Assembly: GCA_947652605.1 (NCBI GenBank)
Contig: OX393577.1
Span: 9,424,868 to 9,488,867, forward strand
DNA: 64,000 bases
Direction of reading: 5' to 3'
Origin: Elmis aenea
Taxonomy: Eukaryota > Arthropoda > Insecta > Coleoptera > Elmidae
Made by a program: the position numbers and the translations under genes
Shown here: in pieces, positions 42,610 through 54,663 of the stretch
Numbering within the stretch: position 1 is the first letter of the stretch
How the letters are laid out: every line of letters starts with the position of its first letter
Notes under the pieces: model-generated
The model's database searches: none
What the model was told of the DNA's origin: nothing
The model's input: only the letters and a program-made list of their open reading frames with translations

Positions 42610-44010
42610 CAGGGTGTCCCAGATTACATTTCCAGCATGGGGATCTCGCTTATTATAAGAGATACAGGTTTGTTTAAATTAGACGAATTTTTACTTAGTA
42701 TGAGAGGAGCCACAATCAATTTTTAAAAGTACAAAATTTGTCGTGCTTCAGATGTTATAACAAAAAATATGAAAATGTCGAATTTCTTTTTTCTTTCATA
42801 ACTTTTTTGTCTTAATTGTTATAGCAATTTTATTTGTACTTTCTTAAAGTACTTTTTAATGGAGAATGTAACTGTTATTTTAGTTTTTTTTTTAAACCTA
42901 CCATTTTCGAGATATTACCCCTAATTTCATTTTTTCTTATGGACCGCGAAGTTGGCTATGGAATAGTTAAATGTGCTTTCTTTTTCTCGTTTAAATAAGA
43001 TATTACTTGCTATACCTTATTTTATAAACAAGTCACAAAATGAAAAAAATCGTATTTTACCCATGACTTATCAAGCTATCTATGAAAATAAAAACAAAAC
43101 ACAACTAATTAAATGTCAAATGACAGTTACTATTTTACTGCGGTATCATTTATTACAATTTCATATTATTGTTGTGTAATTAGATAGTCTTTGTAATAAT
43201 TGTTATAATGATGGCTACATTTAAAAATAGCGAAAAATTTGACATGTTGAGATGCTACATTCTTTGCCATACAAACTGTGTGGAAGCTGAGTGAATATAC
43301 TTAGAGCTATATCTTGAGAAAAGGCAACAAAGAGTGTGTAATTACAGAAATTTGGAAATAAATTTAAAAGAATATGGTTTCTTCGAGAAGCCAACCAAAA
43401 ATCTAAAACAAATTCATTAAGAATTAAGAATTATCTATTTTACACAGTTTATATTGTAAAGAATGTAGCATTTCAACATTAAAAATTTTTAATTAGTTGT
43501 AATTTGTAAATGTGCCCATAATTATATGATAACAAATTTGCTACAAAGACTATCGAATTACACAAAAATACTATAGAATTCTAATAAATGTTACCGCAGA
43601 CAAATAGTAACTGTCATTTGACATTTATTTAGTTGTTTTTTGTTTATATTTTCATAGATAGCTTGATAAGTCATGGGTAAAATACGATTTTTTTTCATCT
43701 TGTGACTTGTTTATAAAAATAGGTATAGCAAGTAATATCTCATTTAAACGAGAAAACTAAATCACATTTAACTATTCCATAGCCAACTTCGCGGTCCATA
43801 AGAAAAAATGAAATTAGGGGTAATATCTCGAAAATGGTAGGTTTAAAAAAAATCTAAAATAACAGTTACATTCTCCATTAAAAAGTACCTCGAGAAAGTA
43901 CAAATAAAATTGCTATAACAATTAAGACAAAAAAGTTATGAAAGAAAAAAGAAATTCGACATTTTCATATTTTTTGTTATAACATCTGAAGCACGACAAA
44001 TTTTGTACTT
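42610..44010. mobile_element. Fold-back mariner derivative with arms over 500 bp
   Basis: The left end is TA followed by CAGGGTGTCCCAG. The left arm (about 42728-43268) is repeated inverted at 43456-44010, with blocks such as ATTTCATTTTTTCTTATGGA and its complement. The last 120 bp of the right arm are missing, replaced by a Helitron-like element. The loop and inner left arm encode the N-terminus of a transposase (43208-43423). Several single-base changes separate the arms. Confidence 0.8.
43208..43423 (+). pseudogene. N-terminal DUF4817-like transposase remnant
   Basis: From the ATG pair at 43208 and 43211 the frame reads MATFKNSEKFDMLRCYILCH, then NCVEAE-stop-IYLELYLEKR and NLEINLKEYGFFEKP. 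This matches the helix-turn-helix DUF4817 region found at the start of many insect mariner-type proteins. A TGA where a relative would have Ala or Arg, and later stops, make it non-functional. The catalytic region is absent. Confidence 0.65.
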
Positions 44011-44525
44011 GTATATATAAAAGAGCTTGTTTGTGTGTTTGTTTGTTTGTTTGTTCGCTATAGAATCCTAGGTCCGTTGACCGATCGGAACCAAATTTTG
44101 CACAGTTACTATTTAGGACTTTGCAGATCTAACGCCAAACTTTAAGTACAAGCACATATTACCAATTAAAAAAAAAAAAATTACTTGGATGGGATTCGAT
44201 GTTACGTCGGCAAATACCTGGTCAAAACACGATACGGCGCGGTGTATTTCTCAAGTAAAGATTGTTTAGTATACAATTAGTAATAAATGTACATGAATTA
44301 TTATTTTTATTAGTACATTTTTAATTGAAACAAGACGAAAGAAAATAAATTTGAGTTATTATTCAATTTTTAAGCAATAAATAGTTATTTTTTAATGAAT
44401 TATAAGAAAATGAAAAGATGATTGATCAGAGTATGTCATTTGTGTATGATTTGGAATTATTGGGCTTATTCAAGTTAAAAAAGTAATTAAAATTGTAATC
44501 GCCCGTGCAACGCCGGGTAAATCAT
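44011..44525 (+). mobile_element. Helitron-like non-autonomous element
   Basis: The left side has TATATATAAAAGAGCTTG followed by a TTTG repeat and a conserved-looking ATAGAATCCTAGGTCCGTTG block. The right side has a CCCG-TGCAACG-CCGGG hairpin at about 44502-44517. This layout is common in insect Helitron-related repeats. The expected 5' TC and 3' CTRR are not clear, so the ends are approximate. Confidence 0.4.
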
Positions 44526-46370
44526 CTTGTAAACTATAAACGCAGTTGTTTTTCTATTTTACTGTGAATGACATCCACTTCCAGTGTAAGTCCATGTCTT
44601 TTTAAATATTTTTGCTCGATGATGTGATTGGTATCACATTGGTTTAAGATAAAATTGAAAAGAGCGGTACTCACTTTGAGGAACACATAAATCTAACCAG
44701 AAAATAATATGATTGATGTGAGGGCATTTTAATGTTAAAGTTTTAAAAATTGTTATAAGGGCACTGGTATTTATTATTGTTACCAGCTCTTCCGTCTGTG
44801 GCTATATGCCATACTGGACAATAAATAATGTTACTAAAACTGCGATGGGCGCTTAAATTGTAGCAGCTATGTTTACGTTAAGGTATAGGAAAAAAATCTC
44901 CGTTTTAGGTAAAGCAAACACATTCTGCAAACCAAAGCACATAACGCAAATACTGTTTTAAAGTTGATCCTTGACTATTTTCCTATTTATATTTATAGGT
45001 GTAGTTATAGTTATATTTTAAATAAGAAACAAATAACACGTAAAACATGTAATGTATGGACATGGAACAATGAAAACCGCAATTCATTAATAGATTTTTT
45101 TATATGGAATAAAGTTAACACTTAGAACTTCGTTATTAGGTAACGAATTCAAATTTTGGTTATGTTGAAGCAAAGGTAACACTTGAAACATAATTTTGAT
45201 ATTGATAAGTCAATTTGCCGCAAAATGGCGTATGGAACAAAATAACTCTCAGGCGAAGATATGCAAGCAATAAAATTATTAAGTGTTGCTCTGCTGAAAT
45301 TATAGACCCATGCTGTACATAACTTTCCTCTATGATTAAAATAATTACTTTATAATCCCGGTACACTTTAAACTTAAAAGTAAGTCCGAACTAATAATTT
45401 TAGCATTAAATAAGTTTTCCAATTCGAACTTTACCGAATAAAAGTGTGTACTTCAGTAAGTTTTTAAATACATATAAGAGTTTTTAGTGCTACATACAGT
45501 TTTATGTACTTTTCATACCCAGTAATATAAGAAGTCATCTTTAGTTTTTGCGGTTTTATATTGATTCAAGTTGCGATACGATCAGCTTATCTTATTTTTA
45601 AGACCAATCGCTTCTTGAAGAAAATCTATATCAGTTTTGAGACTGTCGTCTCTAAGTCAGTGGATTATTTTCTTAATTATTTATTATTTGCACATAAGAA
45701 TCAACAATTACTTAATGTGCAATGTCGCGGTCGTTTTATAGACATTTAAAAATGTATGTAAATTACAGGTTATTTCAGGCAGAATGAAAGTAGATACGCT
45801 TTAAAAAACAACTAAGCTTATCTCAGGTGGCCACACTTTCAAGTGCCAAGGCTCGTTCCCGAAGTGACAGACAGATCCATATAAGGCCGTATAATGCTGA
45901 TATTACCGCGAAAAAGGGATCGATTTCCCACGGTTATAGGGCAAGCTGAAATCCCATATTGTTTTTTTTTATTGCTTTGACACGAGAAATACGTATTCAA
46001 GGCGCGAATCTTCGTTTTGAATGAAATACAAAGCTATAAAGAAGTTAGTGCAGTGGAAAAAAAGTATTGCGTGTACCTAGTCGAAATTAACAGTGAGAAA
46101 AAAGTCTTGAATTTTCGGTTATTTTGGGAAAATTGTAAAGTGTTCTGATGCCAGAAGTTTTTTGAAATTCTGAAATTTGCCGTTACGAATATATTAGAGT
46201 ACACGTGGCTTACTTAACAAACAAAAAATGTATAAAAGGAATTTTTTATAGACTCTAATAAAGACCACGTTTCATACAAACAATATAAATTTATCTATGG
46301 CCTTTTCCCTAAAAGAAATCGAAATATTAATGTTTTAATAAATGCAACAGCACATATCAGACAGTTAGAG
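44526..46370. other. Unassigned AT-rich stretch
   Basis: No gene, TIR or tandem repeat was recognised. Short open frames (for example 45160-45366 and 45561-45749) have no domain and unremarkable composition. Around 45820-45960 is slightly GC-richer, without recognisable content. Confidence 0.4.
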
Positions 46371-46595
46371 CTAAAGTACAAATTGCACGACAAAGATCAG
46401 AAGAATTTAGGATGATTATGGGAATAAAACGAGGAGACAGTATAAGCCCATTAGATTACCATTTATTATTTTTATGGAGAAGACTGTTAAGCGAATAAAA
46501 GAAATACACAAATAACTAAACACTGGAATTGGATACAGAAATCTAGAACTAATTAAATTGAGTAGCCTAATATACGCAGATACACTTAAAAAATG
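46371..46595 (+). pseudogene. LINE reverse transcriptase remnant (RQGD and YAD blocks)
   Basis: The plus strand reads SEEFRMIMGIKRGDSISPL, then, after a frame change, KTVKRIKEIHK and GIGYRNLELIKLSSLIYAD. These correspond to RT blocks 4 and 5 of a non-LTR element, cut just at the catalytic YADD. It probably belongs with the downstream piece at 47990-48585, since both are on the same strand and in the right order. Confidence 0.6.
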
Positions 46596-47989
46596 CATAG
46601 TTTTTGAATATTTTTTAAGTGTTTATTCCTAGTTGGATAGTACATACCACCGAATAATGTTTGCATTGATAACAGTTTAATAAACGGCCATGGTATTATA
46701 TGAACATGTTCCCAGTTAACAAGGGACATATTTGAAGTCGTAAATATCGGCTCAGGCAGTGTCTGGGTCCACTTTGGTCGAATGCTATCTCTATTATACT
46801 GGAGCTATGCGAAAGCTGCATTAAACTGTGGTTAGCTGGCATCAAAACATTCTCACGCTGGGGCAATTTTTCGCAAATTTTCGGTCTTAACATAAGTAGA
46901 TAATTAAAGTCTAGAGTCGGTTAAAAGACAGAAAAATAATTTAATCTCTAAGTCGAGTTAAGAAAGCATTTAAACTTTAAAATATATTAATACAGGTAGG
47001 AATTACAGCAAAATGGAAACTGCCGGAAAATAATTTAGAATAATGCTCGACCTCCTAGTGACGGGATTTGTAACTAAAGTAATTCTACACGTTTGAATCA
47101 CGTTCAAATTAAATAAATTCTGTAACGATTGATTTATGAAGCAATTCACTAAATTCTTTTGAACTGATAAAAGCTTGGGGGAACGCGTGATTCTAACAAT
47201 TTTGCCCAACGCCGTAAAGAATGTTTCAAATCTCGCATCGACCCGATAGCATTAATAATGCAGGGGCGATAAAGTTTAAGATATTTTTTTGTTTTTCGCC
47301 CCGATATTTTTTTATACAACACTATGCGCCGTAATATCAAAGTAGGTTTGCTATGAAGAGTGCCGATCAAAATAAATATTAATGAACTTGTGACTGCATT
47401 GCTGGTAGACTAAATAAATAAATAAAACGACTCGACTTCGTAACTTTGCAACTAACAAAAACGACTTAATAGAATTATTATTTTGCATAGTACCTAAGCT
47501 ATGTTAACAGAGACGGACTCGTTACCGAAGTCCCAATACATTACATTACTTAATGTTAATGAATAACGTGAAAGAAATGCTTAAGTTATTGAAGTGGTAC
47601 ATTTTTGAAATTAAGGGGACAGCTACGGACAGAGGCGAGAGTCTTGAAGCGGATCTAAAGGTGTTTTTTTTTTAAACTAGTCGTGTTATTACAAAAATGA
47701 CAAAAAAAAACGAATTCTACCAGGTGTAGATAAACGAAATCAGACTCGCCATCTTTTTTTTTTTTAGTTTTTAACTTTAACAAGCATAAATTTAGAGATG
47801 TAATATTAGCTTTAAACCCGATTATTTGAATTTATGCACACTCTGCATCATTTTCGGTTTCGCCAGTTTAACCCTATATTTAAAACACAACTACATACTT
47901 TTGAAATTTTTTTAAGACCTCAAGTAATATTTTGGATTTTTTTTGGTGTTAAATATACTGTGACCTTTACAAATCAAATTTTAATATAA
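46596..47989. other. Unassigned stretch between two LINE pieces
   Basis: It separates two parts of what looks like one LINE. No terminal repeats were found to prove a single insertion. Minus-strand open frames (47003-47370) show no domain. Poly-T and poly-A runs occur near 47668, 47703 and 47754. Confidence 0.35.
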
Positions 47990-48585
47990 ATATAAGCAAA
48001 GACAAAGCCAAAACCAGGGTCATAAGCGCGAAGGAGGTTAAACATAATCTAAGCCTAGATGGCATAGCTACAACTAGAACAAGTAAAAAGTTATAAAAAG
48101 CTAGGAGTGTACTTACACTGCAAAGGAAGGATAGATAGAGAAATAAACGAAAGAATAGGCTATTTATAGCGACAAAGAAACAGTTCCTTGAAAAAGAGAG
48201 ATACCCAAAGAAACGAAGGTGGAGATATATCGCAGTGTTTAACCCCACCCCAACACTTGGTTGCGAATCATGGACCACGGCCAAAAAACAACAAAGTCGT
48301 ATCAGAAGTATGGGCATGAGGTTTGAAAAAAAATTGAGGCACAACAAAAATGGCTATGGATATGAAGCGCGAACGGAAGGAAAAATCGAAAAAGAGACCA
48401 TGGAAAGCTTGGAAAGAGGTTGTAAAAAAAGCTGCCACAAACAGAGAGATCAAGTGAAGTATGGTTAGAGAAGTAACAAGAGATAAATAAAGATGGAGGG
48501 TACAAAAAGAAGCCACATACATAAGAAGAAACAAAAGTCTCACACCCAACGGTAGAGACGCGGAAGAATAAAAAGAGAAGAAGAA
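47990..48585 (+). pseudogene. LINE reverse transcriptase C-terminal remnant
   Basis: Plus-strand pieces in several frames: KDKAKTRVISAKEVKHN, LGVYLHCKGRIDREINERIG, PTLGCESWTTAKKQQSRI and KNGYGYEARTEGKIEKE. They follow the thumb region of non-LTR RTs (YLGV, then LTYGSETWT, then RIRSMEMRF). The tail after 48480 is A-rich. Many frameshifts; it is inactive. The insertion at 48604 lies directly behind it. Confidence 0.6.
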
Positions 48586-48648
48586 AAAGTGTCTAAATAA
48601 TGTATATAAGTTGTTTCCGGGTTGGAACCGCGTTTAAGGTTCCTTCAT

Positions 48649-48688
48649 AACCGACGTTTCGTCCTCCTTCATCGGGGACATCTTCAGG
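48649..48688 (-). ncRNA. Hammerhead-like core, left arm
   Basis: On the minus strand: CTGAAGA, GTCC pairing with GGAC across about 11 bases, GAAAC, then GTC. All core boxes of the minimal Penelope-type hammerhead are present, and this is the best-formed example in the window. The sister core in the other arm has a weaker helix II. Confidence 0.6.
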
Positions 48689-48708
48689 GTTGCTGTTTAA
48701 CCAACAAT

Positions 48709-48745
48709 CCTGAAGATGTCGCCGGTAAAGGAGGACGAAACGTTG
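48709..48745 (+). ncRNA. Hammerhead-like core, right arm (diverged)
   Basis: CTGAAGA, then GTC pairing with GAC, GAAAC, but GTT instead of GTC at the cleavage-site position. The weaker helix II and this change suggest lower or no activity compared with the left arm. Confidence 0.5.
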
Positions 48746-48840
48746 GTTATGAAGAAACCTTCAAGGCAATTCCAACCCGGAAACAACTTATATACATTGG
48801 ACATCGGCTGCGGAAGCCTACAACATTGTCTAAATAATGT

Positions 48841-51096
48841 TTAGTTTAGTTTATTTAATAATTTGCCTACTTTAATCGGCTTTAAATGTTGCAAAATCGG
48901 ATTTTTTACAGTAAAAGCGACACTGTTGGCCCTTTGCGAACGAATTCAACAATACCTATAACACAAATAAGCCAATACCGTTTCATTAAAAAAACTGATA
49001 AAACAAATGAGCCAATATCGTGTCATTAAAAAAAAAAGTTTTGGACACAATAACTGGTTTCAAAACATTAAAAGCTGATTAAGCAAAATATAGATTAAAA
49101 ATATACAGAGCTGTTATTTAGACAACTACTAAACCAATAAAATGTAATTTATGAACGTCATGCAATATTTAATTTAAAAAAAAAATGGACTAGAAATTAT
49201 TTAGTCTTAAAATGAATTCCTTTTTCAAAAATATATAAAAATATACAGGCGGTTCCATTTAAAACAAAAGAGTTACGGCAATTTCTGGCAAAAGCAGAAA
49301 TGATCTAAGGGTATGCAAATATTTTAATAACCTGATTTTATGCTCATACTACGTGTTTAAAACTTTATGGCCAAATTGAAAGCTAAAGAAAAAAATGAGA
49401 CACTCGTAAGTTTAGATCGTTTGCACTCGATATAGTAGAGGTACAATACCGATTTTCCGGCAACTGATGGTTCGGTACCTCCTTTAGTACGGGCAAAGTT
49501 ACGAGATGAAATTTGAAATTTCTTGGGCACTCTAAACTAGTTTACTGGACGGTTACAGATGGCGTTGTGTTTAGGGTACGCTTAGGGTATCTCTATAAAC
49601 AGGGTAAGGACAGGCGCTGGACAACTTTGAGGTAGAGATTTGCTTGCCACTAGGCTGCGACCTCTAGGTTTTAAATAGTTTGCATGGAGATCATAGGCTG
49701 TTGTACACATTTTATTTTTTTCTTGCGAGTTCAGAGTGTTTAAGTGTGATCCAACACTTTCAAAGACATTAGTGATAGTTCTGTAAGATTTTTTACTTAT
49801 TTAACACCAGCTATGGATTTACGGTTGGTTCGGCAAAGTGGTTAATCCGGTGGAAACAAGCATGCCGAAAAATCAGAGTTGTACCTGTATTAAAATAAAT
49901 GATTTTAACTGCATATCTCAAGTACATCGTCTGTGTTATGTAAAAATGTTTATTACTATCATATTGGGTTATTTACTTGTACGATGTGTAAATTTAAATC
50001 AAAATATTATTTACAAATCTTTAGTAAGTTTAAAACATCAGGACGTCATGCATCGTTACTTATTTCCATTTCGTGGGTTAGAATCATAGTTAAGCTGTAC
50101 CCAATTATTCGAGCAATCGTGTAGTAATTTGTTTATCGAATGAGCAATCTCCTGGACGATTGTCGGGCGAAGCACGTGCTTTTCCACCCACGCATGCACA
50201 GGTAAACTCCTAATGCGGGTCCCGAACAACCCGTAAATATGATAAAGATCGTGGATTTTCAGCGGTTCGTTCCCATTCCGCATTTTATCAGCGAACAATA
50301 GCTAGACAAAGAAGCGCAAAACGAATTGTGTCCCTTTGACGGAAACAAAAGCAAATATTTTGATAATTCGTATAGCCCGGATGTCCACGATTATAATAGT
50401 TGGACCAAGTCTGGCTTTCGGCTGGGCGGCCCAGTCCTGCCCTCGCAAGAGGATCTCTTACATATTCATCAGGAGGTTATCTGTGGACAAGCCGCAGCCT
50501 GCGGTAAACGATAAAGGAATATTTACTCTACTTACAGACTGTAATTAAGCTCACCTATATTTGCATGCTTGATTAGATTTCGGCCGCTCTGATAGCCATT
50601 TGCATGGAGTTTTGTTTGTTCTAAACTAATTACGACACATTTTGCCTACACCAGACACCACACATGTTGTCTGCGTTTCCGGATTCTCTCGGATTTTAAC
50701 TTGTTTGTATTATGATTATTATTCTCAACGGTCGCTTTTTTTGGTTATGTTAAAATCGCGTTTTTTAGGTTTGTTTTGTTGGCTAAGCAGTTTTTAAACG
50801 TACCCCAGTTATTTGCTTTTTAAAATAACGTTCAGCAAATTAACTATACAACTCAAAATTTGATTTTTGTTTCTTTTAAGCTTTGTTTTTATATCCTAAA
50901 ACAATAGTTTCTGCATTAAAAGAACATCAACTGACCGAAAAATTTAGTTTGCAAAGTCTTTAGAAGTTCAAACTGCGATTTAAAAAAGAATAGCAAAAAG
51001 TTGAAAGTTTGAAAGTTCGAACGCTAGAGTTTTTGCTCATTTTTTGGGTTGAAAGTAGTCCTATTCTGGGTCCTGATGCAAACAAAATAGTTAGTA
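48841..51096. other. Unassigned stretch
   Basis: No gene was recognised. A mariner-like terminus (ACAGGCGGTTCCATTTAAAA) is near 49253. Around 50110-50520 the sequence is less AT-rich, with open frames on both strands (50056-50298 minus, 50326-50514 plus) that show no domain; it could be an exon or regulatory region of a host gene. Confidence 0.35.
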
Positions 51097-52001
51097 AAGT
51101 GCCCTAATATGGAACAGTTACCTATTATGGAATACATCAGTTTTATGACCATGAATACGCGATATCTGTTGAAAAGTATATGTACCTATTTGTACATTGA
51201 TCACACATTCCCAAATGTAAAATAGTAGAAAAATATTCACTAGATTACGTAACAGACTCAAATATATTTTTGACGTGCTACTGAGTTTTTAGGCTAAATC
51301 TCTCAGTGCAAAATGATATAAAATATTTTATTGCATATTTATTTAGCATGAGCCTTTACATTTCAATTAAATAGACCAAAATTTTGATTGGGGCCATTTC
51401 ATGTTTTACATATACCGATTTTTGAAACGTCACATTGATACCTAATATGGAATACATAGAGGTGCCTTATAATGAATATGATTATGGTCACTTAGTACAG
51501 GGATATGGGTTCAGCGTCAAAAGTGTCAGAAATGGGCAGACGAAAAATGTGCAAAATACCCACAAAAAAAAACAATTCTATTGACCTACCTGTAAAAAAT
51601 AAATAAATTATCAACATAAGTTCGAATGACACTTGAATTATAATTTAATTTACATAAATAACAGAGTATTGGTTTGGTTTAAGTAATAATGTAAATCAAA
51701 AAGAAATAAAAGATTAATCTATGAGCAGCTGTTTATTTTAATGTATATATCCTATATAATTCTATATTCCATATTTAACCCCCAGTATTCCATATTAGGT
51801 TTCCCGGGAGCTTAATATGGAATAGTAGTAACATTTAAAAAAATAGCTATATAAGAAATATCTACAGTAATATCGTACCAGAATTCGAGTAATGTGTTGC
51901 GTATTCATTACAAATTCCTTATAAATTTTTTTGCAAAATTTTGTTGAATAATTGTGAAGTTTATTCCCGAATACAAAAAAGTATTCCATATTAGGGCACT
52001 T
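51097..52001. mobile_element. 905-bp TIR element with repeated TAATATGGAATA motifs
   Basis: The inverted ends are AAGTGCCCTAATATGGAA and TTCCATATTAGGGCACTT, flanked by TA on both sides (51095-51096 and 52002-52003). Variants of CCTAATATGGAATA occur about seven times inside in both directions (for example near 51120, 51440, 51770, 51790 and 51815). No transposase. TA flanks suggest the Tc1/mariner group. Confidence 0.75.
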
Positions 52002-52499
52002 TACTCTACCTATGTAATTATTTTAAAAATTCTATTACTCTAAAGAGAAAACTATGTTTTTTTATACGTTTGATTAAAAGGATTATAAGGGTACTCTTAA
52101 AAAAAAATATTTTGGAAAATGTCTTAACAATATCTTTCTGATTTTATTTTTTATTTAGCGGCAAGTCCTTCTACCGTTAGGTGTAGGACTGTTGAGCTGT
52201 GTTGTGTTGCCTTTTTTTTCTGTTCTGTGCTAGATTTTTTTTTGTGTGATCTGCTTTTCAGGTTAACCTTTCTCCTTTTATTCTATAAATGTGACCCAAC
52301 CATCCCATCTGTCTTTCTTGTATTTTTGTTTCAACTGATTTAATCTTTAATTTTTCTCTATATTTTCATTTCTGATTATATCTTGTTTTGTTTTTCTTTG
52401 GGTTTTTCTTAGAAACCTCATTTCTGCTGCATTCACTCGGCTACTATATTTGTTTGTGAGTGTCCACGTTTCACTTCCGTATAAAAGTGCCGGAGTTAC

Positions 52500-53117
52500 C
52501 ATAGGCGCCGACTTTCTAAACTCGCTAGGGGGGCAGGGGATAAATGTACGATGCACGAGTGTAACAAGTACCTACACCAGGGATGGCAAATAGAATTTGA
52601 TCAGTGTGCCAAAATAACATAAAATTTGATACAAATTTTTCCCGCTGGTAACTTTTCCAAGACTAGTTAGGTTAGACCGCTGGTGACTTTTTTCAAAACT
52701 AGTTAGGTTAGACCGCTAGTGACTTTTCCAAAACTAGTTAGGTTAGACCGCTGGTGACTTTTTAAACACAGAAAAAGATACTTAGCGTACTAATTTAAGA
52801 ACAAATTTATTCATACAATTCTTTAGGGTGCCGTCGAAAATCTCTCTACTTTGGCACGCGTGCCACCTATTTGCCATCCCTGACCTACACGATAGGTATT
52901 ATTGGTACATAGTCTCAGAATGGACGGAAAAAAGTATGGCACTAAATAAAGTTGTACTCGAACTCGAGCGTGATAGGTATGTGCTGTTTGGCATAATTTA
53001 AATGTGATTTGCATAAGTTAGCCTTTGCGATGTCGCATCGCATGGGGGCAATGTCCCCCTAGTTTAATCGGCACGGGGGGCACGAACCCCGTTGCCCCCG
53101 TGTAGTCGGCGCCTATG
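52500..53117. mobile_element. hAT element with nested hAT MITE
   Basis: Ends CATAGGCGCCGACT and AGTCGGCGCCTATG, with GGAGTTAC duplicated (52492-52499 and 53118-53125). It interrupts the LINE remnant and itself holds the 305-bp MITE at 52578-52882. Near the right end the sequence is G/C-rich (GGGGGCA and TGCCCCCGT). No transposase. Confidence 0.88.
52578..52882. mobile_element. 305-bp hAT MITE with internal tandem repeat
   Basis: Ends CAGGGATGGCAAATAG and CTATTTGCCATCCCTG, with ACCTACAC duplicated (52570-52577 and 52883-52890). Inside, a 35-36-bp unit (CGCTGGTGACTTTT to GGTTAGAC) is repeated three and a half times at 52643-52763. It is the younger of the two nested hAT insertions. Confidence 0.9.
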
Positions 53118-53310
53118 GGAGTTACTATCTTTTTTACCACATCAACTTTTGTTGGTTTGGGGACTTCTCTATTTTCAAAAAAATTTGTTCTTTAACTGTT
53201 AAATATTCTTCCTACATTTTCTGCCCTTTCGCTTATTTCCTTGTCCATTCCTCTATTTTTCTCTATGATCACTCCTAAATATTTAAAGCTTTCTACCTGT
53301 TCTACCTAAT

Positions 53311-54566
53311 TAATATTTTCAAATGTGTTTTGCTCAATACATTAAAGTGCTCAAGAATTGAGTTTACTGAGGTTCATCTTAATTATTTCACAACACATAA
53401 ACCTAAATTAAAATGTTCTAAATTGCTTAATATAAGCTTTACTTAGTAATTAAGTTTATAAATATTATAGTATAAAATATAAACATCAACTTTTGTTTTT
53501 TTATGGCTATATAAAGTGGAAATTTGCTCTGATACTGTTTTTAGCTAAAACTCTTTGTAGATTTCTTTAATCAAACATAGCGCACTTGTTTGTATTTCCA
53601 ACTGTACTACATGTCCAGATGTTGAGAGCCAAACACGATCAATATTTACGTGAACAAGCTCAGTTCTCATCTCTTTCCCTGTCCCTCTTCACGATATTTC
53701 GCGTTTCGTCCAACCAAAGAAGCGCTTTCCAGTCGAGATATTTTAGAAACAGCAATTAAATGTCGGAAGTGCTGTAATTAAAAACGTTATCATTGTTTTC
53801 AGTGCGCGTTTCAGTTTGCTGGTAAACAATCAATTAACTATCGATAATCAGCGATGATGATCGGTTGAACTGAGCGGATCATTCCGCCTGCGGCGTCCAT
53901 ATATCAGGAGTTCGAGCAACAGGTATTGCGACCCTTCACATTTTCCCCCTACGTAACCGGCCTTGCAGCTTTAATATGCGAGGTAGGTTCTCCCCGAAAC
54001 TGCTCTTCCAAACTCCATTGTTATGTCTTCTAACCATTGACCCCGTGGAAATGGAGACCGTATGCAAATCAGAGCTATTTTTGAGTTGAAAGGTTTATTT
54101 CTAATACTGCATAAAGCGTGGAATATAACTTTTCATTGTGCTTTGTTCGCAGTTTTTATTGTATGCGTGACGTTATTATCGCAGTAGTCCAGCAATTTTT
54201 GTGTGAATTAACTCAACTTACTTCATTTTATTTAATTAGAACTTGTAAAAACCAACATAAAATGAACTTCACTAGTTTTAAAAACAAATCGGTTAAGTGC
54301 TATGACTAAAGTCTTCTTACTTTAAACATTTTTCATGAAAATTATATCATAATTTAAATAAACTAAGGGCTAATAATTGTTGTTTAGGATATAAACAACG
54401 TATTTATAAAGTTTTAAATCTATAGCGTTTACGGCCGTTTTTGGTCCGTGATTTAGAGGCCGTTCATGGTCCAACGTCTTAAGATGAATTTTTTTTACCC
54501 AATTTGTTATAAATTAATTTCGATAATGATAGATATATTATTGAGAGGGCAAAAGCTGAAGTTTAA
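53311..54566. other. Unassigned stretch
   Basis: No gene or TIR was recognised. Around 53620-54060 the sequence is less AT-rich and might be part of a host promoter or conserved element, but nothing specific supports that. A short open frame at 54118-54309 has no domain. Confidence 0.35.
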
Positions 54567-54663
54567 CCCTCCAGTACTAACATGATTTTTGTAACGCGAG
54601 TACTAACATCGGTCTGTGGGACCGAATTTATCCAAAGCTTATTTTACAAGTATTATAAATTAT

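Larger units (their letters stand above)
48604..48826. mobile_element. 223-bp insertion with an inverted pair of hammerhead-like arms
   Basis: TGTCTAAATAATGT is duplicated on both sides (48590-48603 and 48827-48840), a 14-bp target duplication. Inside, arms of about 85 bp are inverted copies: TATATAAGTTGTTTCCGGG at 48604 and CCCGGAAACAACTTATATA near 48776. Each arm holds a hammerhead-like core, minus strand at 48649-48688 and plus strand at 48709-48745. This fits a Penelope-like terminal unit or a retrozyme-like element. There is no coding sequence. Confidence 0.68.
52150..53310 (-). pseudogene. LINE reverse transcriptase 3' half, interrupted by a hAT element
   Basis: On the minus strand, 53310-53126 reads VEQVESFKYLGVIIEK, MDKEISERAENVGRIFNS and PKPTKVDVVKKIV. 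It continues after the hAT element at 52499-52350 with TPALLYGSETWTLTNKYSSR and NAAEMRFLRKTQRK, then MGWLGHIYRIKGER. An A-rich 3' tail lies near 52150. This is the thumb and C-terminal part of a non-LTR RT. Stops and the nested insertion make it dead, and it is 5'-truncated. Confidence 0.72.

Noticed and set aside
50056..50514. Opposed frames near 50.1-50.5 kb as conserved host exons
   Set aside because: Less AT-rich composition is the only hint; neither strand shows a domain or good splice pair.
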